From an uncultured Eubacteriales bacterium (GTDB lineage: Bacteria > Bacillota > Clostridia > Oscillospirales > Oscillospiraceae), in the NCBI GenBank assembly GCA_900552725.1, contig USAT01000030.1:1-19393 (forward strand): 19,393 nt of DNA, read 5' to 3'. Shown here piece by piece: positions 1 through 8,076 of the stretch; position 1 is the first letter of the stretch; every line of letters starts with the position of its first letter. Under the pieces are notes generated by a model. The model had not been told where the DNA came from. It saw only the letters and a program-made list of their open reading frames with translations, and made no database searches. The translations under genes were made by a program, and so were the position numbers.

Positions 1-442
1 ACTCCCGCTGATTGCTGGCTACCTCGGACAGGGTGGGATAGGGCTTCTGGCTGGCGAAGCAGCTGCGGACGTGCATGGTCTTGAACTCACCGGTAGCCTT
101 GATCATGTAAAAGATATTCTGGTTGCCTGCCACATAGGGTGCCAACGCTTTCTTCATGGCTTCGATGTCCGCGATATCCCGCAGCTCCACGGTGGGAACA
201 CTCTCGTCGAACTTGGCCACCGTGCCGAAGGCTACGCCGTCCTCCGGCTTCATGACGACCACCTTGCCGTCCGCAGTGGCCTTGTAGGCCACGCCGTCCT
301 CGAAGATGGCCTCGCCGTCCAGTCCGGTGTAGGTGCCGATACCGGTGTCGGCATGGTGAAGGAAGTCCTTCACGCTGACGGTTTCATCAAAATTGCCCAG
401 CATCAATGCGTTCAGTGTGGACGCCTGGATCAGTGTTTTCAT
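1..442 (-). CDS. Alpha-acetolactate decarboxylase, C-terminus cut by window edge
   Basis: The reading frame starts at ATG 442 and runs off the left edge without a stop, giving 147 residues of a family that is usually about 240-260 long. The N-terminal sequence (IQASTLNALMLGNFD, then HHADTGIGTYTGLDGEAIF, then a KPEDGVAFGTV stretch and a KPYPTLSEV segment) follows the AlsD/BudA family order closely. The enzyme converts 2-acetolactate to acetoin in the cytoplasm, diverting pyruvate-derived carbon and, in some bacteria, relieving branched-chain amino acid imbalance. The metal-binding histidines and active site lie mostly in the missing part, so activity cannot be judged. The gene lies 53 bases after the permease gene on the same strand, so the two are probably co-transcribed. 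A purine-rich GGAGTG ribosome binding site precedes the start. Confidence 0.9.
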   Translation of the reverse strand, partial: MKTLIQASTLNALMLGNFDETVSVKDFLHHADTGIGTYTGLDGEAIFEDGVAYKATADGKVVVMKPEDGVAFGTVAKFDESVPTVELRDIADIEAMKKALAPYVAGNQNIFYMIKATGEFKTMHVRSCFASQKPYPTLSEVASNQRE

Positions 443-495
443 AGGTACACACTCCTTTTTGCGAATCGGTATAGAAGATCAGAGGGGGTTATTGC

Positions 496-1524
496 TTATT
501 GCTTGGCGTCTGCCAGCTTGCGGATATCCTGCCGGGGCTGTTCGTCAGCGGGATGCTTGGTGAGGATGAACTTCACCATGAAGGGGCACAGGATGTTGGT
601 CACTGCCAGCACAAAGGCCAGAATGGCCACGGCGGAGGTCACATACGGCTCAAAGGCCGTGTTGGAGGCTGCCGCCATGCTGGGGATCACCAGCGCCACG
701 CCTGCCAGCGAGCCGCTGGCCACGGAGGCATAGCCGGGACGGTGCAGCACCGTGCGCTCGAAGATATAGGACGGGGTGATGACGATGATGAAGTAGATGA
801 CGCTCATCAGCAGACCCTGGGGCAGCATCTTCACGGCGTCGATCAGGTTGATGGTGGAGCCGAACTCAAAGCCCAGGAAGGGGAGAATGATGGCGTTGCC
901 GCCGGCAAACACCTTGCGGATATCCATATCCATGTTGCCCAGCACCATGCCCAGGATGAAGGGGATGATCAGGGAGATGATCTGCATGACCTGCGCCTCA
1001 CTGAAGCCGGCCTCACCGTAGAAGCCCAGGAACAGCAGCGGCAGCAGCGGCATGGAGCAGATCAGCATAATGCCGAAGCTGGCCTTGTCCGCCTTGTCGC
1101 CGAAGGGGGAGATGATGCCCATGTACAGTGCCGCGTTGGCGCTGGTGACGGCGCACACGAAGGCCAGGAAGGAGATGCCCAGAAAGCCCTCGTAGCCGAA
1201 CAGGGCATAGAACAGGGCGCACAGCCCGTAGGCCACGCCCAGCCGCACCAGGATCAGCAGCACGCCCCGGTGCAGGGCATCCGCCATATCCGACAGCTTC
1301 AGCTGTGTGCCGGTGCAGAACAGCATCAGGCCGATGATCAGCATCTGTCCGGAGGAGGAGAACATATCCTTCATAGGATTGCCCAGCGTGCCCCACAGGT
1401 CAAAATTGAAAATACCCTGACAAATCGTTGTGATAATCGCACCAATGATCAGCGGCACGAACATGGTGCCGGCAGGCACCTTCTGCAGCGATTTCCAGAT
1501 ATTGATGTTCTTTTTGGTTTCCAT
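496..1524 (-). CDS. 2-keto-3-deoxygluconate permease (KdgT) family transporter
   Basis: The protein has 342 residues, close to the roughly 330 of E. coli KdgT. The family pattern is visible: an N-terminal K-x-P-x-G-x-M-x-V-P-L motif near residue 15, about ten hydrophobic membrane segments, an ILGMVLGNMDMDIRKVF stretch in the middle and a FGSTINL segment after it. KdgT proteins are cytoplasmic-membrane proton symporters for 2-keto-3-deoxygluconate. No KDG kinase or aldolase gene is nearby; the downstream gene is acetolactate decarboxylase, so the real substrate may be another 2-keto or hydroxy acid. That substrate idea is inference only. The ATG at 1524 is preceded by AAAGGAGC. The gene is divergent from a PucR-type regulator, its likely controller. 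Confidence 0.85.
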   Translation of the reverse strand: METKKNINIWKSLQKVPAGTMFVPLIIGAIITTICQGIFNFDLWGTLGNPMKDMFSSSGQMLIIGLMLFCTGTQLKLSDMADALHRGVLLILVRLGVAYGLCALFYALFGYEGFLGISFLAFVCAVTSANAALYMGIISPFGDKADKASFGIMLICSMPLLPLLFLGFYGEAGFSEAQVMQIISLIIPFILGMVLGNMDMDIRKVFAGGNAIILPFLGFEFGSTINLIDAVKMLPQGLLMSVIYFIIVITPSYIFERTVLHRPGYASVASGSLAGVALVIPSMAAASNTAFEPYVTSAVAILAFVLAVTNILCPFMVKFILTKHPADEQPRQDIRKLADAKQ

Positions 1525-1656
1525 ATGCTCACGCTCCTTTGCGTTTTTTCTTTATGCTGCCATTTTACGCATTTTCCCTGCTTTTGCAAGAGAACGGAAG
1601 TATAATCTTTCGCAAGAGAGCTGTGCGGAGAGCACAATCGAGAAAGGAGCGCTTTT
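1525..1656. promoter_or_regulatory. Divergent promoter region with repeated GCAAGAGA motif
   Basis: This 132-base spacer lies between the permease (minus) and the regulator (plus). On the plus strand TATAAT at 1601-1606 is a clear -10 element without a good -35. On the minus strand TAAAAT (1562-1567) with TTGCAA (1584-1589) 16 bases upstream is a weaker promoter. GCAAGAGA occurs exactly at 1586-1593 and 1612-1619, 26 bases apart, on either side of the plus-strand -10. This is a candidate operator for the neighbouring regulator. AGAAAGGAGC just before 1657 is the regulator's ribosome binding site. Confidence 0.45.
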
Positions 1657-2877
1657 ATGAAGGATACGGCGGCATTGATGGCGGATTTCTTTGCGCAGGA
1701 CGACCTTGCGCGGCTGACTGCCGACGCGGGAGAGCTGCTGGACTGTCCTCTGATGGTCATTGACGATGCGTTCCGCGTGACGGCTCATTACGCGCCGCCG
1801 GGCTTTACCGATCCCTTGTTTGACCGCGCCGTACAGCAGGGCGCCATCACCTATGAGGCGGGCACCATCATCAGCAGAAGTCCGGCCCTGTCCGCCGGAG
1901 CGCCGGACTATGTGGAGGTGGCGGACGGCACCCGGCTCCGCCGCTTCGCGCCCCTGATCAGCGCCGGTGTGCGGCTGGGCTATCTGGTCTGCGTGGATAT
2001 CGACGGTCATTTGGCGGATATTCCGGCGGAGACGTTCCGCACCGTGGAAACGGTGCTGGCCAAGCAGCTGTTCGTGGAGGCCAGCCGTCAGGACAAGCCC
2101 TTCGGCACGGCGGAGGAGATATTGATGCACCTGCTGGACGGCGGCTTTCCCTCGGCGGCCTATTTCCGGCTGCAGGCGTCCAGCACCTATCTGGCGGATT
2201 TCCACCCCGCCGCCTTCGCCTTGATCGATCTGGCGGCGTATCACGCCCTGTATCTGGGCAAGAGTCAGTTGAAGGACGAGCTGACCTACCGGTTCTACGC
2301 CTCACATCCGTTTCTCTACCGGGGCGATGTCATCCTGTTTCTGCACGAGGGGTATGACCCCGCCGGATTTGACGCGCTTGTGGAGGAGTTTCACCTGAAG
2401 GTGGTCATTTCCGAGCCGATAACGGACCTCTACGGTCTGCCCGCGCTGTACCGCACCGCCCGTGAAGCGCTGGCCGTGATCGCAGATGCTGGCTTCCGCG
2501 GCGGCAGTGTCTATCATGTGGAGCAGCTGCGCACACTGCTGATGCTGACCGCTGCCCGGCGGTACAGGAGCCTGATCCTGCCCCAGGTCAAGGCCCTTGC
2601 GGCCTGCGACAGGGAGAAGGGCAGCCAGTACTGCGAGACGCTCTACTACTACCTGTCCTGCGGGCGATCCCTGAAGGATACCTGCGCGGCGCTGTTCACC
2701 CACCGGAATACGGTGCTGTACCGCATCCACAAAATGCGGGAGGACTTCGCTGTCCCACTGGATGATCCGGCAGCCCACACGGCGCTGCTGCTGTCCACGG
2801 CGCTGACCCTGCTGGACAGCAAGGGCGCGGAGCTTTTCATAGACGACCCGCCGGGAGATGATTGCGAAAAGGACTGA
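1657..2877 (+). CDS. PucR/CdaR-type transcriptional regulator
   Basis: The protein has 406 residues. The C-terminus (about residues 325-390) carries the PucR-type helix-turn-helix: a YYLSCGRSLKDTCAALFTHRNTVLYRI stretch (a segment written here only as a landmark), followed by a leucine-rich dimer helix. The middle (about 150-300) fits the GGDEF-like CdaR domain. The N-terminal 140 residues look like a GAF-type sensory domain containing LMVIDDAFRVTAHY. Proteins of this family usually activate a neighbouring catabolic or transport operon in response to a small molecule. Here the divergent permease-decarboxylase pair is the obvious target. ATG 1657 has a good AAAGGAGC site. The ligand cannot be told from the sequence. 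Confidence 0.85.
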   Translation: MKDTAALMADFFAQDDLARLTADAGELLDCPLMVIDDAFRVTAHYAPPGFTDPLFDRAVQQGAITYEAGTIISRSPALSAGAPDYVEVADGTRLRRFAPLISAGVRLGYLVCVDIDGHLADIPAETFRTVETVLAKQLFVEASRQDKPFGTAEEILMHLLDGGFPSAAYFRLQASSTYLADFHPAAFALIDLAAYHALYLGKSQLKDELTYRFYASHPFLYRGDVILFLHEGYDPAGFDALVEEFHLKVVISEPITDLYGLPALYRTAREALAVIADAGFRGGSVYHVEQLRTLLMLTAARRYRSLILPQVKALAACDREKGSQYCETLYYYLSCGRSLKDTCAALFTHRNTVLYRIHKMREDFAVPLDDPAAHTALLLSTALTLLDSKGAELFIDDPPGDDCEKD

Positions 2878-2882
2878 TAAGT

Positions 2883-2917
2883 GGAAAGGCCATCGGTAAA
2901 TAGCCGATGGCCTTTCC
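2883..2917. terminator. Intrinsic terminator hairpin after the PucR-type gene
   Basis: This is a perfect 14-bp stem (2883-2896 with 2904-2917) around a 7-base loop, beginning five bases after the stop of the plus-strand regulator. Both flanks are A/T-containing. On the minus strand it also directly follows a short open frame ending at 2917, so it may act in both directions. Confidence 0.75.
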
Positions 2918-3042
2918 TATTCTTCAGCAGAAACAATCAGCTCCTCCGCGGTTTTCTGGGCTTCCATCAGAGTTTCCACCGCATCCGCTGTGCGACATTG
3001 CAGCAACTGCCGCCTCTGCGGCGGTCTCTTTTATTATGAAAA
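2918..3042. other. Short gene-poor spacer with possible gene-end remnant
   Basis: On the minus strand a stop-free stretch from 3030 down to the TAG at 2917-2919 encodes about 37 residues. The last two dozen read like an amphipathic acidic helix (TADAVETLMEAQ, then TAEELIVSAEE). It ends exactly where the 2883-2917 hairpin begins, as a real gene end would. There is no convincing start codon or ribosome binding site, and the family is not recognised. A small CCGCC/GGCGG hairpin sits at 3010-3024. It could be the 3' remnant of a lost gene, or chance. Confidence 0.25.
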
Positions 3043-3075
3043 GCAGGCCCTCCGGCGGTGTGCCGGAGGGCCTGC
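3043..3075 (-). terminator. Terminator of the opp operon
   Basis: This is a perfect 14-bp GC-rich stem (3043-3056 with 3062-3075) around a 5-base loop. On the minus strand it is followed by CTTTTCAT. It lies 41 bases beyond the oppA stop and closes the opp transcript. Confidence 0.8.
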
Positions 3076-3116
3076 CTTATTGCGTTTCAGTCATTGACGG
3101 AAGCAGGGAGCCGCAC

Positions 3117-4907
3117 TCAGGAGGGCAGGATCTCCTCGTTCATGTTCCAAATGACATAGTAGGTGCCGATCTGACCCACGACGAAGAACTCATCGGGATA
3201 GTCAGCCTTCAGGGTGGCGATCTCGTTGGTGGGAACGTCGTCGATCATCTGCCAGTCGCCGTTCTTGAAGTTGGCCAGGTCGTTGTTGGCGTTATCGGAC
3301 AGATAATACTTGACCTGCTCCATGGTGACGTTGGCGGCATCATAGTAGTTGGGGTTCTTCACGGTGGTGATCACGCTGTTGTGATCCCAGGAAGCGATGG
3401 TGTAAGCACCGTTGCAGACGTAGGTGGAAGGATCGGTGGCCCAGCCTTCGTTGGCGACCACGTCCTCACGGACGGGGAAGAAGGTGGGGAAGGCCAGCAG
3501 CTCGTTCCAGTAAGCAACGGAGTTGGACAGGGTGACCTCCAGGGTGGTGTTATCCAGAGCCTTGACAGCCAGATCGTCCTTGTTGTCGGTGCCGTAGCCC
3601 TTGACCTGCTCGAACATGTAGCCGTAGTCGGCGCCCAGCTCAGCGGAGGCGGCGCGCTTCCAAGCGAACTCGAAGTCCTTGGCGGTCAGAGGCTGACCAT
3701 CGGACCACTTCAGGCCGTCACGCAGCTTGTAGGTATAAGTAACGGTGCCGTCCTCGTTGGCAACACCCTCAGGCAGCTCGGTAGCGCAGTCGGCCTTGAT
3801 GACCAGCTTGCCATCGGCATCCTGATCCCACTTGGCCAGACCGGCGAACAGGTGGCTGACCATGGTGGCGCCGTCGACGGCGGAGTTCAGAGCGGGGTCG
3901 ATGGTGTCAGGCTCGGAAGCCAGGCAGACGGAGATGTTGTCGGTCTTGCCGGCAACGGTGCAGCGATAGAAGTACTTGTAGCCCAGAGGATTGGAGAAGA
4001 AGCCCTCGACATCCTTGTTCAGCATGTACAGGTCGGTGTAGAAGTACAGGGGAACGATACCGCCGGTGGACATCAGCAGATCCTCGGCGCGGTGCATCAG
4101 CTGGAAGCGGACCTCGTTGTCGGTGCAGCCCTTGATGGTGGAGATCAGCACGTCATAGGTCTCAGCCCAGGTGCCGTTCTCGACCTTAATATCATAGCCC
4201 AGGTCGGTCAGATCCAGGTTGTACATCTTCAGAGCGCCGTGAGCGTCACGGCCATACTGTGCGTCGTTGTTGCCGGAGTTGGTGACCCACATATCCAGGA
4301 AGCAGATAGGATCGTTGTAGTCGGCCACCCAGCCGTTACGGGCGATGGAGTAGTTGCCGTCCTTACGGGTGTTCAGGAAGGTGTTCCACTCCTGGTTCTC
4401 CAGGTTCAGGGTGATGCCCACGCTGGCCAGAGCGGCCTGCAGGTACTCACCGATGGCCTTATGAGCCTCGGAGGTGTTGTACAGATAGGTCAGAGTGGGG
4501 AAGTTGGTGAACTTCTGCTCGTTCTCGTCCCAGGTGTAGTACTTCTTCAGAATCTCGATGGCCTCAGCAACGTTGCTCTCATAAGCATCCTCTGCTACGT
4601 TGTAGTAGCCGGGATAGCTGCTGTCGTGACCGGCGTTCTTATAGAAGTCGGTACCGTCGGGCTCGGTCATGCCCATTGCCACGAAGGAGGAGGCGGGGAC
4701 CTGGCCGGCCTGGGTGATCTCGTCAACAATATAGTTGCGATCGAACATCAGGGCGATGGCGTAGCGGATCTCTTCACGAGCGGCTTCCTTCTCTTCCGCC
4801 GTCATGTCGCCGTTGCTCTGGTTATCGCCGTTGCTCGTACCGCCGCCGCAGGCGACCAGAGACAGGGCCATGACCAGTGCCAGGATCAGAGCTAAAAACT
4901 TTTTCAT
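3117..4907 (-). CDS. oppA: Oligopeptide-binding lipoprotein OppA, circularly permuted
   Basis: The protein has 596 residues from ATG 4907, chosen for its AAGGAAAG site and the signal peptide that follows; an ATG at 4943 would add 12 unlikely residues. Residues 1-20 are a lipoprotein signal ending LVAC, with Cys20 as the lipid anchor, followed by a Gly/Ser/Asn linker to about 34. The rest is an SBP_bac_5 peptide-binding fold in rotated order. Residues 42-319 match the usual C-terminal half (FDRNYIVDEITQAG, YLYNTSEAHK, ENQEWNTFLNTRKDG, WVADYNDP, then the normal end NPLGYKYFYRCTV). Residues 320-596 match the usual N-terminal half (ISVCLASEPDTIDPALN, GLKWSDGQPLTAKDF, NGAYTI, then GTYYVIWNMNEEILPS and stop). 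Aligned by eye to E. coli OppA, the new ends fall at the lobe I/III hinge. It is the last gene of the opp operon and should deliver peptides to OppBC at the membrane. Family assignment is certain. Whether the order is natural or an assembly fault is not settled. Confidence 0.93.
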   Translation of the reverse strand: MKKFLALILALVMALSLVACGGGTSNGDNQSNGDMTAEEKEAAREEIRYAIALMFDRNYIVDEITQAGQVPASSFVAMGMTEPDGTDFYKNAGHDSSYPGYYNVAEDAYESNVAEAIEILKKYYTWDENEQKFTNFPTLTYLYNTSEAHKAIGEYLQAALASVGITLNLENQEWNTFLNTRKDGNYSIARNGWVADYNDPICFLDMWVTNSGNNDAQYGRDAHGALKMYNLDLTDLGYDIKVENGTWAETYDVLISTIKGCTDNEVRFQLMHRAEDLLMSTGGIVPLYFYTDLYMLNKDVEGFFSNPLGYKYFYRCTVAGKTDNISVCLASEPDTIDPALNSAVDGATMVSHLFAGLAKWDQDADGKLVIKADCATELPEGVANEDGTVTYTYKLRDGLKWSDGQPLTAKDFEFAWKRAASAELGADYGYMFEQVKGYGTDNKDDLAVKALDNTTLEVTLSNSVAYWNELLAFPTFFPVREDVVANEGWATDPSTYVCNGAYTIASWDHNSVITTVKNPNYYDAANVTMEQVKYYLSDNANNDLANFKNGDWQMIDDVPTNEIATLKADYPDEFFVVGQIGTYYVIWNMNEEILPS

Positions 4908-4942
4908 GGTGTCTTTCCTTTCACACAATTTATTTTTCAACA

Positions 4943-4956
4943 TGCGCGTTGGCGCA
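4943..4956 (-). promoter_or_regulatory. Small hairpin between oppF and oppA
   Basis: A 5-bp GC stem (4943-4947 with 4952-4956, loop GTTG) lies in the 69-base gap upstream of oppA and is followed on the minus strand by an A/T-rich stretch. It may protect or adjust the oppA part of the message, as binding-protein genes are often expressed above their membrane partners. The stem is short, so this is tentative. Confidence 0.3.
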
Positions 4957-4976
4957 CATGATGAACCAATGGGGGA

Positions 4977-5963
4977 TCAGTTGATCTCGTTGACCCGGTG
5001 GCAGGCCACGAAGTGCCCGCTGGATACCTCGTTGAAGGGAGGCATGGATTCGGCGCACGCCTCGGTGGCGTAGGCGCAGCGGGTACGGAAGGGGCAGCCG
5101 GAGGGCGCGTTGAGGGGACTGGGGATATCGCCGTGCAGCACGATGCGCTGGTTGGCGCGGGCCACCTTGGGATCCGGCACCGGCACCGCGGACAGCAGGG
5201 ACTTGGAATAGGGGTGCAGGGGACGTTCGTAGATCTCAGCGGCGTCGGCCAGCTCCACCATCTTGCCCAGATACATGACGGCGATGCGGTCAGAGATGTG
5301 GCGCACCACCAGCAGGTCATGGGCGATGAACAGGTACGTCAGACCCAGCTTATCCTGCAGCTCATCGAACATGTTGATGACCTGTGCCTGGATGGACACG
5401 TCCAGCGCGGACACCGGCTCGTCGCAGACAATGAAGTCGGGATTGACGGCCAAGGCGCGGGCGATGCCGATACGCTGACGTTGACCGCCGGAGAACTCGT
5501 GGGCATAGCGGGAGGCGTGCTCACTGTTCAGGCCCACATGATCCATCAGCTCCAGGATGCGCTCCATGCGCTCCTCCTTGGTCTTATAGAGCTTATGGAC
5601 ATCCAGGGGCTCACCGATGATGTCGGAGACGGTCATGCGGGGGTTCAGAGAGGAATAGGGATCCTGGAAGACCATGGTGGCCTTCTTGCGGAATTCCTTG
5701 ATGTCGGCGGGGGTCTCCAGCTTTTTGCCGTTATACCAGATCTCGCCGCCGGTGGGCTTATACAGGTGCAGCAGCGTGCGGCCCACGGTGGTCTTGCCGC
5801 AGCCGGATTCGCCTACCAGACCCAGTGTCTCGCCCTTGTTGATGCTGAAGGATACGCCGTCCACCGCCTTGAGGGGCTTGGTCTTGAACATACCCATGTT
5901 GATGTCAAAGTACTCCTTTAAGTCCTTGACCTCGATCAACGGCTGATTTCTGTTCTCACTCAC
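4977..5963 (-). CDS. oppF: Oligopeptide ABC transporter ATP-binding protein OppF
   Basis: The protein has 328 residues and starts at GTG 5963, overlapping the oppD stop by four bases (GTGA). The nucleotide-binding domain is complete: Walker [10 protein letters not shown] at 51-59, Q-loop FQDP near 99, ABC signature SGGQRQR at 158-164, Walker B FIVCDEP at 177-183 with D-loop SALD, and the switch histidine in IAHD. The C-terminal oligopeptide-transporter extension has the expected cysteine pattern (CPFRTRC, then a C-x(n)-C pair), which in related proteins binds an iron-sulfur cluster. With OppD it forms the ATPase pair that powers peptide import through OppBC on the inner face of the membrane. 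F-type rather than D-type is inferred from the GCGKTT Walker A and gene order. Confidence 0.93.
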   Translation of the reverse strand: MSENRNQPLIEVKDLKEYFDINMGMFKTKPLKAVDGVSFSINKGETLGLVGESGCGKTTVGRTLLHLYKPTGGEIWYNGKKLETPADIKEFRKKATMVFQDPYSSLNPRMTVSDIIGEPLDVHKLYKTKEERMERILELMDHVGLNSEHASRYAHEFSGGQRQRIGIARALAVNPDFIVCDEPVSALDVSIQAQVINMFDELQDKLGLTYLFIAHDLLVVRHISDRIAVMYLGKMVELADAAEIYERPLHPYSKSLLSAVPVPDPKVARANQRIVLHGDIPSPLNAPSGCPFRTRCAYATEACAESMPPFNEVSSGHFVACHRVNEIN

Positions 5964-6985
5964 TGGACGTCACCGCCTTTCTCCGGTTCCGCCAGCAGTG
6001 TGACGGAGCCCTCATCCACGCCTTCCTTTACATTCATCCAGCAGGAGGCGAAATGCACGTCATTGATGACCATGCGCTCCGGCCGCTGGCGGATACACAC
6101 CTTCATGGCCGCGTCGCACCGGGGCGCGAAGGGACAGCCGGCGGGCATGTTCAGCAGGTCGATGGGGGTACCGGTGATGGGCTTGAGCCGCGTGCCGGCG
6201 GTGTGGGCCGTGGGGATGGAACGCAGCAGACCCTTGGTATACTCATGCTTGGGGTTATAGAAGATCTCGTCAGCGGTGCCCTGCTCGCAGATGGAGCCGG
6301 CGTACATGACGATGACCTCGTCGCACAGCTGGGCCACCACGCCCAGGTCATGGGTGATCATGATGATGGCCATGCCCAGCTCCTCCTGCAGGGACTTCAT
6401 CAGCTCCAGGATCTGGGCCTGAATGGTCACGTCCAGGGCGGTGGTGGGCTCGTCTGCGATCAGAATATCCGGTTCGCAGGCCAGGGCCATGGCGATCATG
6501 ACGCGCTGACGCATGCCGCCGGAAAACTCGTAGGGGTACTGCTTCATGCGCTTTTCCGGCTCGTTGACGTTGACCAGCCGCAGCATCTCCACGGCGCGGT
6601 CATAGGCCTGCTGCTTGTTGCGGTTGGTGTGCAGCAGGATGGCCTCCATCAGCTGGCGGCCGATGGTATAGGTGGGGTTCAGGGAGGTCATGGGATCCTG
6701 GAAAATGATACTGATCTTATTGCCGCGGATGTCCTTCATGACCTTTTCGCCGGCGCCTACCAGCTCCTGGCCGTCGAACTTGATGGAGCCGCCCACAATC
6801 TTGCCGGTACCGGCCAGGATCTGCATGATGGAATAGGCGGTGACGGACTTGCCGGAGCCGGACTCACCCACGATGCCCAGCACTCTGCCGCGCTCCAGGT
6901 TGAAGGACACGCCGTTGACGGCGCGGACCTCACCGGCGTCGGTAAAGAAGGAGGTACGCAGGTCTCTTACTTCCAATAATGCCAT
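5960..6985 (-). CDS. oppD: Oligopeptide ABC transporter ATP-binding protein OppD
   Basis: The protein has 341 residues from ATG 6985, which is preceded by AAGGAGGGC. Walker A GESGSGKS is at 40-47, Q-loop [10 protein letters not shown] near 95-104, signature SGGMRQR at 155-161, Walker B ILIADEP at 174-180, and the switch histidine in MITHDLG. The C-terminal region carries the family's CPFAPRC and later cysteine. It partners with OppF. The gene sits 15 bases after oppC and overlaps oppF by four bases, so translation is probably coupled. Confidence 0.93.
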   Translation of the reverse strand: MALLEVRDLRTSFFTDAGEVRAVNGVSFNLERGRVLGIVGESGSGKSVTAYSIMQILAGTGKIVGGSIKFDGQELVGAGEKVMKDIRGNKISIIFQDPMTSLNPTYTIGRQLMEAILLHTNRNKQQAYDRAVEMLRLVNVNEPEKRMKQYPYEFSGGMRQRVMIAMALACEPDILIADEPTTALDVTIQAQILELMKSLQEELGMAIIMITHDLGVVAQLCDEVIVMYAGSICEQGTADEIFYNPKHEYTKGLLRSIPTAHTAGTRLKPITGTPIDLLNMPAGCPFAPRCDAAMKVCIRQRPERMVINDVHFASCWMNVKEGVDEGSVTLLAEPEKGGDVQ

Positions 6986-7000
6986 ACTACTCTGCCCTCC

Positions 7001-8059
7001 TTAACTGTTCAGCTTGGGGTCAAACGCGTCGCGCAGGCCGTCGCCGAACAGGTTCAGCGACAGAACGATCAGCGAAATGACGATGGCGGGGATCACCAGG
7101 CGGTAGGGATAGGTGGTGATGCCGTTCAGGGCATCGGAGGCCAGAGAGCCCAGAGAGGGCATGGGGGCGTTGACGCCCAGGCCCAGGAAGGACAGATAGC
7201 TCTCGGTAAAGATGGCGCTGGGGATCTGCAGAGCGGTGGAGATGATGACCACGCTGATGCAGTTGGGCAGCAGGTGCTTCATGATGATCCACTTGCCGCT
7301 GGCGCCGGTGGCGCGGGCCGCCAGCACATATTCCTGCTCACGCAGGGAGAGGATCTGGCCACGGATCAGGCGGGCCATGGACACCCAGTACAGCAGGGCG
7401 AACACCACGAACAGACTGATGATGTTGCTGCCGATCTTGGCCAGGGCCGTGCCCTCGATCACATCGCCAAGGGCCACCTTCAGCACGGCGGCCAGCAGGA
7501 TGACCATCAGCATATCCGGCAGCGAGTAGATGATATCCACGATACGCATGATGATCAGGTCGACCTTTCCGCCGCAGTAGCCGGCGATGGAGCCGATGGT
7601 CACGCCGATGATCAGCACGATGATACTGGCGAAGAAGCCCACCGCCAGAGAGATACGGGTGCCGTACACCACGCGGATGAAGTAGTCGCGTCCGGCGGAG
7701 TCGGTGCCGAACACATGGGGGAACACCTTTTCACCGGCGGCGATCTTTGCCTGCTCGGTGGCGCCGTACTCGAAGGGGCGCAGGTTGTTGTAGGAGGCGT
7801 CCACCTTCTTGCCGGGGGCAACGCCCAGCTGGCGGCTGTAGGAATACGGCCAGACAGCGGGCAGGATCAGCGAGGACAGTGTGATGATCAGCACCACGAT
7901 CAGGGAAATGGTAGCCACCTTGTTTTTCAGCAGGCGCTTGCAGCCGTCCTTGAAGAAGGTGGAGGAGGGACGCATCTGCACCATGTACGCCTTATCCTCG
8001 GCACTGGCCGGCATAAAGGCGTCCAGATCCACATGCAGACTGAACGGTTTTTTCAACAT
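7001..8059 (-). CDS. oppC: Oligopeptide ABC transporter permease OppC
   Basis: The protein has 352 residues from ATG 8059, with AGGGGAGAAGAG upstream. A cytoplasmic N-terminal tail of about 45 residues precedes the first membrane segment (TISLIVVLIITLSSLIL). A large extracytoplasmic stretch follows, with the OppC landmark HVFGTDSAGRDYFIRVVYGTR (quoted as a landmark only), then five more membrane segments. The coupling EAA-type loop reads EYVLAARATGASGKWII, and the C-terminus has the FGDGLRDAFDPK ending typical of the family. It forms the translocation channel with OppB. It lies 17 bases after oppB in the same operon. Confidence 0.92.
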   Translation of the reverse strand: MLKKPFSLHVDLDAFMPASAEDKAYMVQMRPSSTFFKDGCKRLLKNKVATISLIVVLIITLSSLILPAVWPYSYSRQLGVAPGKKVDASYNNLRPFEYGATEQAKIAAGEKVFPHVFGTDSAGRDYFIRVVYGTRISLAVGFFASIIVLIIGVTIGSIAGYCGGKVDLIIMRIVDIIYSLPDMLMVILLAAVLKVALGDVIEGTALAKIGSNIISLFVVFALLYWVSMARLIRGQILSLREQEYVLAARATGASGKWIIMKHLLPNCISVVIISTALQIPSAIFTESYLSFLGLGVNAPMPSLGSLASDALNGITTYPYRLVIPAIVISLIVLSLNLFGDGLRDAFDPKLNS

Positions 8060-8076
8060 ATCTCTTCTCCCCTCCC

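Noticed and set aside
2907..4895. A long plus-strand open frame of 662 codons opposite oppA
   Set aside because: It is a shadow of oppA's codon pattern: repetitive V/G/L/H composition, no family resemblance. The minus frame has clear motifs.
3117..4907. Two separate genes or a frameshifted oppA instead of one permuted gene
   Set aside because: The frame is continuous for 596 codons with one signal peptide and one stop. No shift is needed, and each half appears once.
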